Source of the DNA: an uncultured Algibacter sp.
GTDB taxonomy: Bacteria; Bacteroidota; Bacteroidia; Flavobacteriales; Flavobacteriaceae
NCBI RefSeq assembly: GCF_947490405.1
Contig: NZ_CANLGU010000002.1
Coordinates: 620,001 to 684,000 of the forward strand
Direction: 5' to 3'
Length of the DNA stretch: 64,000 bases
Each line of letters starts with the position of its first letter. Position 1 is the stretch's first letter. This document shows, piece after piece, positions 1 through 9,138 of this stretch. The notes under the pieces were generated by a model. The model saw only the letters and a list, made by a program, of their open reading frames with translations. It ran no database searches and was not told the origin of the DNA. The position numbers were made by a program, and so were the translations under genes.

Positions 1-745
1 TATCTTTAATTTCTGGGTTTAGAATCATTTTTGGTAACGGACGAATATCTCTTGAAAGTTGTAATTCTAATTGCTCATAGTGGTTGCTGTAGATGTGTGC
101 ATCACCAAAAGTATGGATGAATTCTCCAGCTTCATAACCACATACTTGCGCCATCATCATGGTAAATAAGGCATAGGATGCGATATTAAAAGGAACGCCT
201 AAAAAAATATCTGCACTTCTTTGATAGAGTTGGCAAGATAATTTACCATTGGCTACATAAAATTGAAAAAATGCATGACAAGGTGGTAGAGCTGCCTTAC
301 CATTTGCTACGTTTTCACTAAAACTTTTAGAAGTGTCTGGTAACACCGAAGGATTCCAAGCAGATACTAACATTCTCCTACTATTAGGGTTGTTTTTTAG
401 TGCGTGAATAACTTCTTTTATTTGGTCAATTTCGTCATTATTCCAGTTGCGCCATTGATGCCCGTAGACAGGACCTAAATCGCCATTTTCATCTGCCCAT
501 TCATTCCAAATACGCACACCATTTTCTGTAAGATATTTAGTGTTTGTATCGCCTTTTAAAAACCAAAGTAATTCATATATAATAGATTTTAAATGAAGCT
601 TTTTGGTAGTTACCATAGGAAAACCTTCACTTAAATCGAAACGCATTTGGTAACCAAAAACACTTTTAGTTCCAGTACCAGTTCGGTCTCCTTTTTCATT
701 TCCGTTTTCTAAAACATGTTTTACTAGGTCGTGATATTGTTTCAT
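1..745 (-). CDS. thyA: thymidylate synthase, 3' end beyond window
   Basis: Methylates dUMP to dTMP with methylene-tetrahydrofolate; cytoplasmic. Translating the minus strand from the ATG at 745 gives about 248 residues with the family's hallmarks: GDRTGTGT near residue 20, [11 protein letters not shown], the catalytic-cysteine motif [23 protein letters not shown] and [10 protein letters not shown]. The frame is open to base 1, so the last few dozen residues lie outside the window. It is the last of five minus-strand genes (etfB, etfA, nuclease, transporter, thyA), but a gap of 174 bases separates it from the transporter. A palindromic ATTCCCC/GGGGAT repeat overlaps the base just upstream of the start codon. 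Identity is secure. Confidence 0.96.
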   Translation of the reverse strand, partial: MKQYHDLVKHVLENGNEKGDRTGTGTKSVFGYQMRFDLSEGFPMVTTKKLHLKSIIYELLWFLKGDTNTKYLTENGVRIWNEWADENGDLGPVYGHQWRNWNNDEIDQIKEVIHALKNNPNSRRMLVSAWNPSVLPDTSKSFSENVANGKAALPPCHAFFQFYVANGKLSCQLYQRSADIFLGVPFNIASYALFTMMMAQVCGYEAGEFIHTFGDAHIYSNHYEQLELQLSRDIRPLPKMILNPEIKD

Positions 746-772
746 AACATTCCCCATGAAAATGGGGATCTT
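735..772. repeat. short palindromic repeat (CATTCCC type) at thyA start
   Basis: ATTCCCC ATGAAAAT GGGGAT is an inverted repeat followed by a T run on the plus strand. It resembles the CATTCCYGCG...CGGGAATC palindromes seen at 13884, 41546, 41592, 44303 and 50464. It sits just upstream of thyA, so it may lie in its 5' leader. Confidence 0.45.
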
Positions 773-919
773 TTTTTAATTAAACTTGGATTTTTAAAAG
801 CAACGTAAAAATAAAAAATAGGTCGAAATGAAAAACTTTACCTATCAATATATTATAAGAAAGTTATTAACGAAATTTTCTGTTTTGTGATTAAACAACT
901 AATCTTTACTAATTTGTTT

Positions 920-2449
920 TTACCCAATAATCATTCCAGCTATATTAGCCGAAATTAAAGATGCAATTGTGCCACCAATAAGTGCTTTCATTCCAAACTT
1001 AGAAAGTGTTTTTCGTTGCCCTGGTGCTAGAGAACCAATACCGCCTATTTGGATGCCAATGGAAGCAAAATTCGCAAAACCACAGAGCATATAGGTGGCC
1101 ATAATTATAGACTTTTCGTAGCTAAGGTGAATCGCGCTTGAAACATCTTTTAAATCTCTAAGTTGGATATAACCTATAAATTCGCTTGCGGCTAATTTTA
1201 TTCCAAGCAGCTGCCCCATTAAAGCCATATCCTCTGAAGCTACACCAATAAGCCACATGAGTGGAGCAAAAATATATCCTAGTATAAGTTCTAGAGATAA
1301 ACTTTCGTAAGTTGTGTTAGATGCGATCCATCCATTTAACGAAGTTATGTCGCCAACCCAACCTAAAATACCATTAAACATGGCAATAAAAGCTACAAAT
1401 ACTAAAAGCATCGCTCCAACATTTACGGCAAGTTTTAAGCCTTCAGTAGTACCGTTTGCTATAGCATCTAAGAAATTTGAACCTATTTTTTCTTGTGATA
1501 CAGAAACATCTGTATTAACATTTTCTGTTTGTGGGTATAATATTTTAGAAATTACAATGGCACCAGGTGCAGCCATTACTGATGCAGCTAATAAATGCTT
1601 TGCATAAAATAATCGTAGCGTTGGGTCATCACCTCCAAGAAACCCAATGTAAGCTGCTAATACAGCGCCAGCAACGGTTGCCATACCGCCAATCATGACC
1701 AATAGCATCTCAGATTTATTCATTTTTTCTAAATAAGCCTTAATTAAAAGGGGGGCTTCCGTTTGTCCTAAAAATATATTTCCTGCAACGCTTAAACTTT
1801 CAGCACCAGAAATTTTTAAAGCCTTAGAAAGTAACCATGCCATTGCTTTTACTACTTTTTGAATAATTCCTAAATAAAAAAGGACTGAGGTTAAAGCAGA
1901 AAAGAATATAATAGTAGGTAATACTTGAAAAGCGAAAATAAATCCAAAAGTGTCCATGTCTACAACTAAACCTTCAAACAAAAATTTGCTTCCAGCTCTT
2001 GTGAAATCTAAAACACTTACAAATAAACTGCCAATAAATTCAAAAATAGTTTTTATAAACTCAACTTTTAAAACACCTATGGCTATTAAAAGTTGAAAAG
2101 CTAATCCAATACCAACAATTTTCCAATCTATGGCTTTTCTGTTACTACTAAAAACAAAGGCAATAAAGATTAATGAAACCATGCCTAAAGCACCTCGCCA
2201 TAGACTTTTAATAGAAAAACCTTGACTTGGAATAATAGTGTTTTTTGTTTTTTCTGAAGTAGAAGTTGAGGAGGTATTTTTTATTTCAGTATCCGAGAAA
2301 TTTATTTGAGTTGAATCGATTAAAATAGTTTCTGTTTGTGAAACAAGCTCAACGACTTCAGACGGGTCTGTTTTGTCTAAATCTTGCGCTGTAATGGTTG
2401 GAGAAAAACATAAGAAGATGGCAAGAATGAGCAAAAACAGCTTTTTCAT
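920..2449 (-). CDS. nupC: concentrative nucleoside transporter, NupC/CNT family, with signal-peptide extension
   Basis: Cation-coupled nucleoside uptake across the inner membrane. The 509-residue protein has the CNT core from about residue 75 onward: many hydrophobic helices, the FGFIFAFQVLPTIIFFSALTS segment, GQTEAPLLIKAYLEKM (substrate/cation-binding QTEAP motif) and GGMATVAGAVLAAYI. Ahead of this core is a typical signal peptide (about residues 1-22, ending TITAQ) and a roughly 50-residue Ser/Thr-rich polar stretch. Ordinary CNTs such as E. coli NupC (about 400 residues) lack such a head. It lies 14 bases downstream of the nuclease gene and probably shares its transcript. Family is certain; substrate range is inferred. 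Confidence 0.9.
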   Translation of the reverse strand: MKKLFLLILAIFLCFSPTITAQDLDKTDPSEVVELVSQTETILIDSTQINFSDTEIKNTSSTSTSEKTKNTIIPSQGFSIKSLWRGALGMVSLIFIAFVFSSNRKAIDWKIVGIGLAFQLLIAIGVLKVEFIKTIFEFIGSLFVSVLDFTRAGSKFLFEGLVVDMDTFGFIFAFQVLPTIIFFSALTSVLFYLGIIQKVVKAMAWLLSKALKISGAESLSVAGNIFLGQTEAPLLIKAYLEKMNKSEMLLVMIGGMATVAGAVLAAYIGFLGGDDPTLRLFYAKHLLAASVMAAPGAIVISKILYPQTENVNTDVSVSQEKIGSNFLDAIANGTTEGLKLAVNVGAMLLVFVAFIAMFNGILGWVGDITSLNGWIASNTTYESLSLELILGYIFAPLMWLIGVASEDMALMGQLLGIKLAASEFIGYIQLRDLKDVSSAIHLSYEKSIIMATYMLCGFANFASIGIQIGGIGSLAPGQRKTLSKFGMKALIGGTIASLISANIAGMIIG

Positions 2450-2463
2450 AATCTTAAATATGG

Positions 2464-3087
2464 TTATTCTCGTTTTGAGATTTCATCACGGATATGAGCT
2501 GCTTTTTCATAATCTTCGTTAGTAACGGCTTCTTCAAGTAATGTTTGGAGCTCTTCTAAAGTTTTACCTTTGAAATTTTCACGAGTTTCAGTGGGTTCTA
2601 ATTCATTGGCAACCAATTCGTCCATTAAAATACTATCTTGAGTTTCATCGTCTTCATCTTCCTTTTTTGGATTTACTTTTAAATAAATACCTGCTTTATC
2701 AAGAATGTTTTTATAAGTAAATATTGGCGCTTGAAAACGTAGCGCTAAAGCAATAGCATCACTTGTTCGTGCATCAATAATTTCTTCAATTTTATCGCGT
2801 TCGCAAATTAAACTAGAATAAAAAACGCCATCAACAAGTTTATGAATGATTACTTGTTTAACTACAATATCAAATCGGTCTGCAAAGTTTTTGAATAAAT
2901 CGTGAGTTAATGGTCTTGGAGGGCTAATTTCTTTTTCTAAAGCAATAGCAATAGATTGGGCTTCAAAAGCACCAATAACTATTGGGAGTTTTCGATCTCC
3001 ATCAACTTCATTTAAAATTAAGGCATAAGCGCCATTCTGTGTTTGGCTATAAGAAATGCCTTTTATATTTAATCTTACTAAACTCAT
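2464..3087 (-). CDS. bifunctional nuclease (DUF151) with C-terminal UVR motif
   Basis: The 207-residue protein has an N-terminal BFN/DUF151 domain (about residues 1-135; signatures LPIVIGAFEAQSIAIALE, ISPPRPLTHDL and DARTSDAIALALR), a family reported to have RNase and DNase activity. An acidic linker near 145-155 leads to a C-terminal UvrB/UvrC (UVR) helical hairpin at about 170-205 with LEELQTLLEEAVTNEDYEKA, a module that mediates protein contacts in excision repair and Clp/McsA systems. This BFN plus UVR arrangement is common in Bacteroidota. It lies 117 bases downstream of etfA and just upstream of the nucleoside transporter, which hints at nucleic-acid turnover and salvage, though that is inference. 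Confidence 0.88.
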   Translation of the reverse strand: MSLVRLNIKGISYSQTQNGAYALILNEVDGDRKLPIVIGAFEAQSIAIALEKEISPPRPLTHDLFKNFADRFDIVVKQVIIHKLVDGVFYSSLICERDKIEEIIDARTSDAIALALRFQAPIFTYKNILDKAGIYLKVNPKKEDEDDETQDSILMDELVANELEPTETRENFKGKTLEELQTLLEEAVTNEDYEKAAHIRDEISKRE

Positions 3088-3204
3088 AATTTAAAAAACG
3101 CAAAGAACTGCTTAAATTAGAACTTTACCAACTGCACAAGGCATATTTAAGTCAAAATGCTAATTTAAGCAGTTCTGTAGTACTAAACAATTTATAAATA
3201 TAAA

Positions 3205-4164
3205 TTATTGTTGTGCTTTAAATGCTTTTAATTTTTCGATAAGTTCTGGAACTACTTGAAATGCATCGCCAACAACACCATAGTCGGCAGCCTTAAAGAA
3301 AGGTGCTTCAGGGTCTGTATTTATTACAACTTTTACTTTTGAAGCATTAATTCCAGCTAAATGCTGAATAGCACCAGAAATCCCGATGGCTATATATAAG
3401 TTTGCGGCTACAGGTTTTCCTGTTTGTCCAACGTGTTCTCCATGTGGTCTCCAACCTAAGTCAGAAACAGGTTTTGAACACGCGGTAGCAGCACCTAAAA
3501 CATCAGCAAGTTCTTCAATCATTCCCCAGTTTTCAGGTCCTTTTAATCCACGACCAGCAGAAACTACAATTTCAGCATCAGCAATAGTAACTTTATCGGT
3601 TGCTTTATCAACAGATTCAACAGTAACACCTAACTCTGGAATTGAAGGAGAGAAGTCTTCCGCAGAAGCGCTACCATTTTGTTCAACCAAACCAAACGCA
3701 TTGTTAGAGACACCAACAATTTTTACATCGGTATTAATTTGAGTAGTTTCAAAAGCTTTATTTGTAAAAGCAGTACGTTTTACTGTAAAAGGGCTCGTGT
3801 TTAATGGCGCCTCAACAACATTTGAAGCATAACCAGCATTTAATCCAACTGCCAATAAAGGAGCTAGATACTTACTGTCTGCTGTAGAACTTACTACAAC
3901 AACCTGTGCGCTTTCATTCTCTGCTGCTTGTTTAATAACAGATGCGAATGCATTTGCATTAAAACTATCTAATTGAGAATTTGAAATAGTTAAAACTTTA
4001 TCTACTCCATAATTTCCTAATGCAGAAACATCATTTGCATTAATAGCAACTGCTATAACTGTTGTTCCTAATTGATTAGCAACTGCTTTGGCGTAAGAAG
4101 CTACTTCAAAAGCTGCTTTTTTAAAAGCACCTTGTTCTGATTCTGTATATACTAAAACTGACAT
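3205..4164 (-). CDS. etfA: electron transfer flavoprotein alpha subunit
   Basis: FAD-binding subunit of the ETF heterodimer, which takes electrons from acyl-CoA dehydrogenases and passes them to ETF:quinone oxidoreductase. The 319-residue length is normal. The C-terminal FAD domain carries SAGRGLKGPENWGMIEELA, GHVGQTGK-type sequence (GEHVGQTGKPVAANLYIAIG) and GISGAIQHLAG near residues 200-270, and ends with VVINTDPEAPFF. Its start lies 11 bases downstream of the etfB stop, so the two are co-transcribed from the promoter upstream of etfB. Confidence 0.96.
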   Translation of the reverse strand: MSVLVYTESEQGAFKKAAFEVASYAKAVANQLGTTVIAVAINANDVSALGNYGVDKVLTISNSQLDSFNANAFASVIKQAAENESAQVVVVSSTADSKYLAPLLAVGLNAGYASNVVEAPLNTSPFTVKRTAFTNKAFETTQINTDVKIVGVSNNAFGLVEQNGSASAEDFSPSIPELGVTVESVDKATDKVTIADAEIVVSAGRGLKGPENWGMIEELADVLGAATACSKPVSDLGWRPHGEHVGQTGKPVAANLYIAIGISGAIQHLAGINASKVKVVINTDPEAPFFKAADYGVVGDAFQVVPELIEKLKAFKAQQ

Positions 4165-4175
4165 ATGTATCTATT

Positions 4176-4922
4176 TTAAATCACCTTGGCTTCATTATGA
4201 AGCAAGCTTACTAATTCATCTATATTATCTGCAGAAACTAATGTAACTGCTCCTTTAGGCGTTGGTTTTTCAAATGAAACCGAAGTTGTTTCGGCACTAA
4301 CATCAACAGGATCAACAACATTTAATGGTTTTTTACGTGCCATCATAATCCCTCTCATATTTGGAATACGTAAATCGCTCTCTTCAACTAAGCCTTTTTG
4401 TCCACCAATAACTAACGGAAGCGATGTTTCAACAGTTTCTTTACCACCATCAATTTCTCTGGTAGCTTTTGCAGATGTACCATCAACCTCAAGTTCAATA
4501 CAATTATTTACAAAATTAGCATCAATTAAACCAGCTACCATGCCTGGTACCATGCCACCATTATAGTCTATAGATTCTCTACCAGCAATTACCAAATCGT
4601 AACCACCATTGTTAACAACGTTCGCTAATTGTTTAGCTACTGAAAATCCATCAGTAGCAGGCGTGTTTATTCTAATGGCTTCATCTGCACCAATTGCCAA
4701 AGCCTTGCGTAAAGTAGGTTCTGTTTCTGAGCCACCAACATTTACTACAGTAACTTGAGCACCTTGCTTTTCTTTAAACCACATAGCACGGGTTAAACCA
4801 AATTCATCATTTGGATTAATAACAAATTGAACACCATTGGTATCAAATTTAGTGTTATTATCACTAAAATTAATTTTTGAAGTGGTGTCTGGTACGTGAC
4901 TTATACACACTAATATTTTCAT
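4176..4922 (-). CDS. etfB: electron transfer flavoprotein beta subunit
   Basis: AMP-binding subunit of ETF, 248 residues, full length. The N-terminus MKILVCISHVPDTTSKI, the NPNDEFGLTRA segment and the signature AGRESIDYNGGMVPGMVA are diagnostic. It is the first gene of the minus-strand unit etfB-etfA, with the nuclease, transporter and thyA following downstream. A candidate operator (22-bp perfect palindrome) and a TAnnTTYG -7 box lie 40-90 bases upstream, so expression is probably regulated, fitting a role in acyl-CoA or branched-chain oxidation. Confidence 0.96.
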   Translation of the reverse strand: MKILVCISHVPDTTSKINFSDNNTKFDTNGVQFVINPNDEFGLTRAMWFKEKQGAQVTVVNVGGSETEPTLRKALAIGADEAIRINTPATDGFSVAKQLANVVNNGGYDLVIAGRESIDYNGGMVPGMVAGLIDANFVNNCIELEVDGTSAKATREIDGGKETVETSLPLVIGGQKGLVEESDLRIPNMRGIMMARKKPLNVVDPVDVSAETTSVSFEKPTPKGAVTLVSADNIDELVSLLHNEAKVI

Positions 4923-4960
4923 AATTTTTATGTATTAAAATGTCTTATTTTTTGAATTTA

Positions 4961-5008
4961 CGAAGTTAAATATTTTATTCTGAATATTTACTATGCATGC
5001 ATAGTAAA
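4961..5008 (-). promoter_or_regulatory. etfB promoter with 22-bp palindromic operator
   Basis: Positions 4987-5008 are a perfect 22-bp palindrome, TTTACTATGCA followed by its reverse complement. On the minus strand, TAACTTCG (4961-4968) fits the Bacteroidota -7 box TAnnTTTG, and the palindrome starts 18 bases upstream, exactly over the -33 position. This is the geometry of a repressor site. The core ATGCATGCAT suits a MarR- or TetR-type dimer, but the regulator is not in the window. Confidence 0.65.
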
Positions 5009-5217
5009 TTTAAAAAATTCTTTAATTTTATTGCTTTTATCGCTGATTAAGGGTTGGGTTTAAAAGTGTTTTCTCAATTTTAAATCGTTTTGTGAATGGT
5101 AAGAATTATGAATGTTTATCTGTGCATTTATGAATTTATTTAAAAATCGTTAAAAGATTAGTGTAATTTTTACATGATTAGAAATAACTTTTTATCAAAA
5201 GTGTTGTGAAATATTCC

Positions 5218-5225
5218 TATTTTTG
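5218..5225 (+). promoter_or_regulatory. pdhB -7 box
   Basis: TATTTTTG matches the Bacteroidota -7 consensus TAnnTTTG and ends 24 bases before the pdhB ATG. No convincing -33 TTTG is present at the usual 17-20 base distance, so this is a partial match. Confidence 0.45.
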
Positions 5226-5249
5226 CAACTCGATTTAAAATAAATTTTA

Positions 5250-6227
5250 ATGAAGACAATTCAATTTAGAGAAGCTATTTGCGAAGCAATGAGCGAGGAA
5301 ATGCGCAGAGACGAAAGCGTTTACTTAATGGGGGAAGAAGTAGCTGAATATAATGGTGCATACAAAGCATCCAAAGGCATGTTAGATGAATTTGGTGAAA
5401 AACGTGTTATTGATACACCAATTGCTGAACTTGGTTTTGCAGGTATAGCTATTGGTTCTACGATGACGGGAAACAGACCAATTGTAGAATACATGACTTT
5501 TAATTTCTCTTTAGTTGGGATTGATCAAATTATAAATAATGCTGCAAAAATCAGACAAATGTCTGGAGGGCAGTTTAAATGTCCGATTGTTTTTCGTGGT
5601 CCTACAGCTTCTGCTGGTCAATTAGGAGCAACTCACTCGCAGGCATTTGAGAATTGGTTTGCTAATACACCCGGATTAAAAGTTGTTGTGCCATCAAACC
5701 CTTATGACGCTAAAGGATTATTGAAAGCTGCAATTCGTGATGATGATCCAGTTATTTTTATGGAAAGTGAGCAAATGTATGGAGATAAAGGTGAGGTTCC
5801 TGAAGGGGAGTATGTTTTACCGATAGGCGTTGCTGATATTAAACGTGAAGGAACTGATGTAACAATTGTATCTTTTGGTAAAATTATAAAAGAAGCTTAC
5901 AAAGCTGCTGATGAATTAGAGAAAGAAGGTATTTCTTGTGAAATTATAGATTTACGTACGGTTCGTCCAATGGATAGAAAAGCCATTCTTGAGTCTGTTA
6001 AAAAAACAAATAGATTAGTAGTTTTAGAAGAAGCATGGCCTTTTGGGAATGTTGCTACTGAGATTACTTACCTAGTACAATCTGAGGCTTTTGATTATTT
6101 AGATGCTCCAGTTGTAAAAATTAATACTGCTGATACTCCAGCTCCATATTCTCCTGTTTTATTGAAAGAATGGTTACCTGATTATGAAGATGTGATCAAA
6201 GCAGTTAAAAAAGTGATGTATAAATAA
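5250..6227 (+). CDS. pdhB: pyruvate dehydrogenase E1 component beta subunit
   Basis: Beta chain of the thiamine-diphosphate E1 heterotetramer that decarboxylates pyruvate for acetyl-CoA formation. The 325-residue protein starts MKTIQFREAICEAMSEEM and has GEEVAEYNGAYKAS, DTPIAELGFAGIAIG (with the conserved catalytic-region Glu), FRGPTASAGQLGATHSQ and the C-terminal transketolase domain RTVRPMDRKAILESV. Close branched-chain E1 beta relatives exist, but the GAYKASKGMLDEFG segment favours pyruvate. The alpha subunit and E2 are not next to it here, as is usual in Flavobacteriia. A hairpin terminator follows directly. Confidence 0.93.
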   Translation: MKTIQFREAICEAMSEEMRRDESVYLMGEEVAEYNGAYKASKGMLDEFGEKRVIDTPIAELGFAGIAIGSTMTGNRPIVEYMTFNFSLVGIDQIINNAAKIRQMSGGQFKCPIVFRGPTASAGQLGATHSQAFENWFANTPGLKVVVPSNPYDAKGLLKAAIRDDDPVIFMESEQMYGDKGEVPEGEYVLPIGVADIKREGTDVTIVSFGKIIKEAYKAADELEKEGISCEIIDLRTVRPMDRKAILESVKKTNRLVVLEEAWPFGNVATEITYLVQSEAFDYLDAPVVKINTADTPAPYSPVLLKEWLPDYEDVIKAVKKVMYK

Positions 6228-6250
6228 ATCGTATTTTTTTACGTTATAGA

Positions 6251-6288
6251 AGCTTCATTAGCATAGTTGTTGATGAAGTTTTTTTTTA
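6251..6288 (+). terminator. pdhB terminator
   Basis: CTTCAT (6253-6258) pairs with ATGAAG (6273-6278), followed by nine T residues. It overlaps the TTG and ATG codons at 6267 and 6273, which argues that the next gene starts further on, at 6291. Confidence 0.6.
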
Positions 6289-6290
6289 TT

Positions 6291-8798
6291 ATGAATATAA
6301 GATTAATAGTTACCCTTTTTTTTCTCGGAATTTGTTCCGCATTTGCCCAAACCAAAGTAAGTGGCTTTGTGTTTGATGAGCTTAATGAACCTGTGCCTTT
6401 TGCAAATGTAATTTTTCAAGGCTCTACAGAAGGTACTATTACTAATGAAAACGGAAAGTTTTATTTAGAATCAGATGAAACTTGGAGTAGTATTACCGTA
6501 TCTTTTATTGGTTATGAAACTTTAGTTATTCCATTAGACAAGAAAGTTAACTACAATTTAAAATTTATACTCAAAGAAGAAGCTGCGCAGTTAGATGCTG
6601 TGTTAGTAGTTTCTGGAAAACAGCCAAAAAAGAATAATCCTGCCATAGATTTACTTCGAAAAATTTGGGCAAACAAACGTAGTAATGGTTTAAAACAATT
6701 CAATCAATATGAATATGATAAATATGAAAAAGTTGAGTTTGATTTAAATACCATTGATAGTGCTTTGATAAAAAGTAAACTATTTAAAGGTATGGAGTTT
6801 GTTTTTGAAGAAGTGGATACTTCCAATGTTACCGGAAAAACGTACTTGCCAATTTTTATTAACGAAGCAGTTTCTAAGGTTTATGGTAATAATGTTATCA
6901 ATAAAAAGAAAGAGGAATTATTAGGAAATAAAAATTCAGGCTTTAGCGATAATCAAGTGATTATTGACTTTGTTGACGATTTATATTCAGACTTTAGTGT
7001 ATATGATAACTACATGAAGTTTTTCGATAAGAGCTTTGTTAGTCCATTATCTAAAACAGGAATTAGCACTTACAATTATGTGTTGTCAGATAGTGCTTTT
7101 GTTGATAATAAGTGGTGTTATAATATTATTTACTATCCAAGGCGTAAAAATGAATTGACTTTTAAAGGCGACTTTTGGGTAGCAGATACCACTTATGCAA
7201 TTAAGGAAATTAATCTTCAAGCTTCAAAAAGCGCCAATATAAATTGGGTAAAAGAAATTTATATCGAGCAGGAGTTTGAAGTGTTGAATGACTCACTGTT
7301 TTTGGTAACTAGAGATTATATGTTATCAGACTTTGCATTTAATAAAAAAGAAAAGTCGCGAGGTGTTTATGGAAAACGCACCACGTTATATAATAATTAT
7401 AAATTTAATGTAAAGAAGGATGAGAAGTTTTACGAAACAGAAGTCTATAATTACGATAAAGATGTTTACGATAGAGACGATGAATTTTGGGCTAACAATC
7501 GTTTAGAGCAATTAAATAAAGACGAACAAGGTGTCTATAAAATGTTAGATACTCTTAAAACCGTAAAAAAGTTTAAGCGTTTATATAACCTAGGAAGTAT
7601 TTTGGCTTCGGGTTATATTGAATTTAATTCGTTACCGTTAGATTATGGCCCCATTTTTTCAACCTTTGGATTTAATGAGGTTGAAGGTTTGCGTTTGCGT
7701 ACTGGTGGACGAACCTATTTTGGTAGAAATGACTTGTGGCGTTTAGAAGGTTTTTTAGCTTACGGATTTAAAGACGATAAATTTAAATACGGTATTTCTG
7801 GAAAGTGGCTCCTAGATAAAAAGAGTCGATTAATTATTTCTGGAGGTAATAGGCGTGATGTAGAGCAAATAGGTGCAAGTTTAACAACAAGTACAGATGT
7901 TTTAGGTAGAAGCTTAGCGTCTTCAGCGGTTGTTGGTACTGGTGCTAATGATAAATTAACCAATATAAATTTAACGAGTTTATCCATTGAAGCAGAGCCT
8001 TGGCGCAATGTAATTTTTAGGTTAGGAGGAAACTATAGAACTTTAGAATCTGCATCACCAACTTTTAGTTTGGATTATAACACGCCAACAGGAATTGCAT
8101 CAGAAATTAAGCAGTTTGAGACTAGTTTATCTGCGTCCTATTTCCCAGGAAGAAAAATGACAGGTTTTGGTGTAGAACGAAAAATAGCTAATGATGATTT
8201 TGCTCGTATATTTGCTCAAGTAACTCGAGGCGATAAAACTATTTTTAATAGCGATTTTGACTATACAAAGGTTCAGCTTTCTTACACGCAACCATGGCAA
8301 ATTGGTGCTTTTGGACGTTTGTTTACTACATTTGAAGCTGGTAAAACTTTTGGAGAAGTACCTCTAGGTTTATTAAGTGTTATCCCAGGAAATCAAACCT
8401 ACTTTTCTATTTATAATACTTTTTCTCAACTCGATTTTTATGAGTTTGTGTCTGATACGTATGCATCATTTCATTTTGAGCATAATTTTAACGGACGTTT
8501 ATTTTCTAGAATTCCATTTTTACGGAAGTTTAATCTTCGTGAAATTGTAAGTGTACGTGGTGTTATAGCTGATATTTCAGCTGAAAATGTAGCCTTAAAC
8601 AATGTTCCGAGTAACCCAAATAACCTTCAATTAGTGGCGCCTTCTCAAGAGCCTTATTATGAGTATAGTTTAGGTATTGGTAATATCTTTAAAGTGTTCA
8701 GAATTGATTTTAATTTTAGGGGAAATTATAAAGATCGGGAGGCGTACCCTGATGCTAGAAAGTTTGGTGTTACGGGGAGTTTTGGGTTTTATTTTTAG
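6291..8798 (+). CDS. DUF5686/carboxypeptidase-regulatory-like outer membrane protein
   Basis: About 835 residues. The start at the ATG at 6291 gives a clean signal peptide (MNIRLIVTLFFLGICSAFAQ); earlier in-frame codons lie inside the pdhB terminator. Residues about 22-100 form a CarboxypepD_reg-like Ig-fold domain (VSGFVFDELNEPVPFANVIFQGS, then SFIGYET), as found at the N-terminus of TonB-dependent receptors. The rest, rich in aromatic beta-strands and ending in FGVTGSFGFYF, looks like an outer-membrane barrel of the DUF5686 family. There is no TonB box, plug or SusD partner, so it is not an ordinary SusC. Function is unknown. It ends against a GTTCGTTAAACG repeat element. Confidence 0.82.
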   Translation: MNIRLIVTLFFLGICSAFAQTKVSGFVFDELNEPVPFANVIFQGSTEGTITNENGKFYLESDETWSSITVSFIGYETLVIPLDKKVNYNLKFILKEEAAQLDAVLVVSGKQPKKNNPAIDLLRKIWANKRSNGLKQFNQYEYDKYEKVEFDLNTIDSALIKSKLFKGMEFVFEEVDTSNVTGKTYLPIFINEAVSKVYGNNVINKKKEELLGNKNSGFSDNQVIIDFVDDLYSDFSVYDNYMKFFDKSFVSPLSKTGISTYNYVLSDSAFVDNKWCYNIIYYPRRKNELTFKGDFWVADTTYAIKEINLQASKSANINWVKEIYIEQEFEVLNDSLFLVTRDYMLSDFAFNKKEKSRGVYGKRTTLYNNYKFNVKKDEKFYETEVYNYDKDVYDRDDEFWANNRLEQLNKDEQGVYKMLDTLKTVKKFKRLYNLGSILASGYIEFNSLPLDYGPIFSTFGFNEVEGLRLRTGGRTYFGRNDLWRLEGFLAYGFKDDKFKYGISGKWLLDKKSRLIISGGNRRDVEQIGASLTTSTDVLGRSLASSAVVGTGANDKLTNINLTSLSIEAEPWRNVIFRLGGNYRTLESASPTFSLDYNTPTGIASEIKQFETSLSASYFPGRKMTGFGVERKIANDDFARIFAQVTRGDKTIFNSDFDYTKVQLSYTQPWQIGAFGRLFTTFEAGKTFGEVPLGLLSVIPGNQTYFSIYNTFSQLDFYEFVSDTYASFHFEHNFNGRLFSRIPFLRKFNLREIVSVRGVIADISAENVALNNVPSNPNNLQLVAPSQEPYYEYSLGIGNIFKVFRIDFNFRGNYKDREAYPDARKFGVTGSFGFYF

Positions 8799-9138
8799 GG
8801 AGTTCGTTAAACGTTTTTGTGTATGAGTTTAGTTGCGTGTTTAAGTGACTAATTTTCCAAATATTGACTTACTTCTAGTATTTTTTTTATACATCTTTGT
8901 TATAATGCTTTTTTACTTTCCATTTGTTCGATATTTCTCTAAGTTAATTTTTGTTAAGTTGCACTCATTTTTGAAATATTCATGATAAGTAAATTTTGTT
9001 TACATTATCCTATGATTAACACCGCTCCAGCCATTTAAATCTGTTTTTGAAATAAAATTTCAGTTCAAGAACTGTAACTGCTTCTATAAATATGTGTTTT
9101 GGTTCGTTGAACTTTAGAAATTTCATAATACTAAAATA
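8799..9138. other. intergenic region with partial gene-end repeat
   Basis: The first 50 bases (GGAGTTCGTTAAACG ... TATGAGTTTAGTTGCGTG) closely match the start of the gene-end elements at 47354 and 48606, which likewise lie 3' of minus-strand unknown genes. The inner and 3' halves of the hairpin are not recognisable here. The remaining ~290 bases are AT-rich with no supported gene. Confidence 0.55.

Larger units (their letters stand above)
4923..5249. other. divergent etfB/pdhB intergenic region
   Basis: These 327 bases hold the etfB promoter and operator on the left and the pdhB promoter on the right. The middle part (about 5010-5200) is AT-rich with no hairpin or reading frame I would support. 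Confidence 0.6.
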
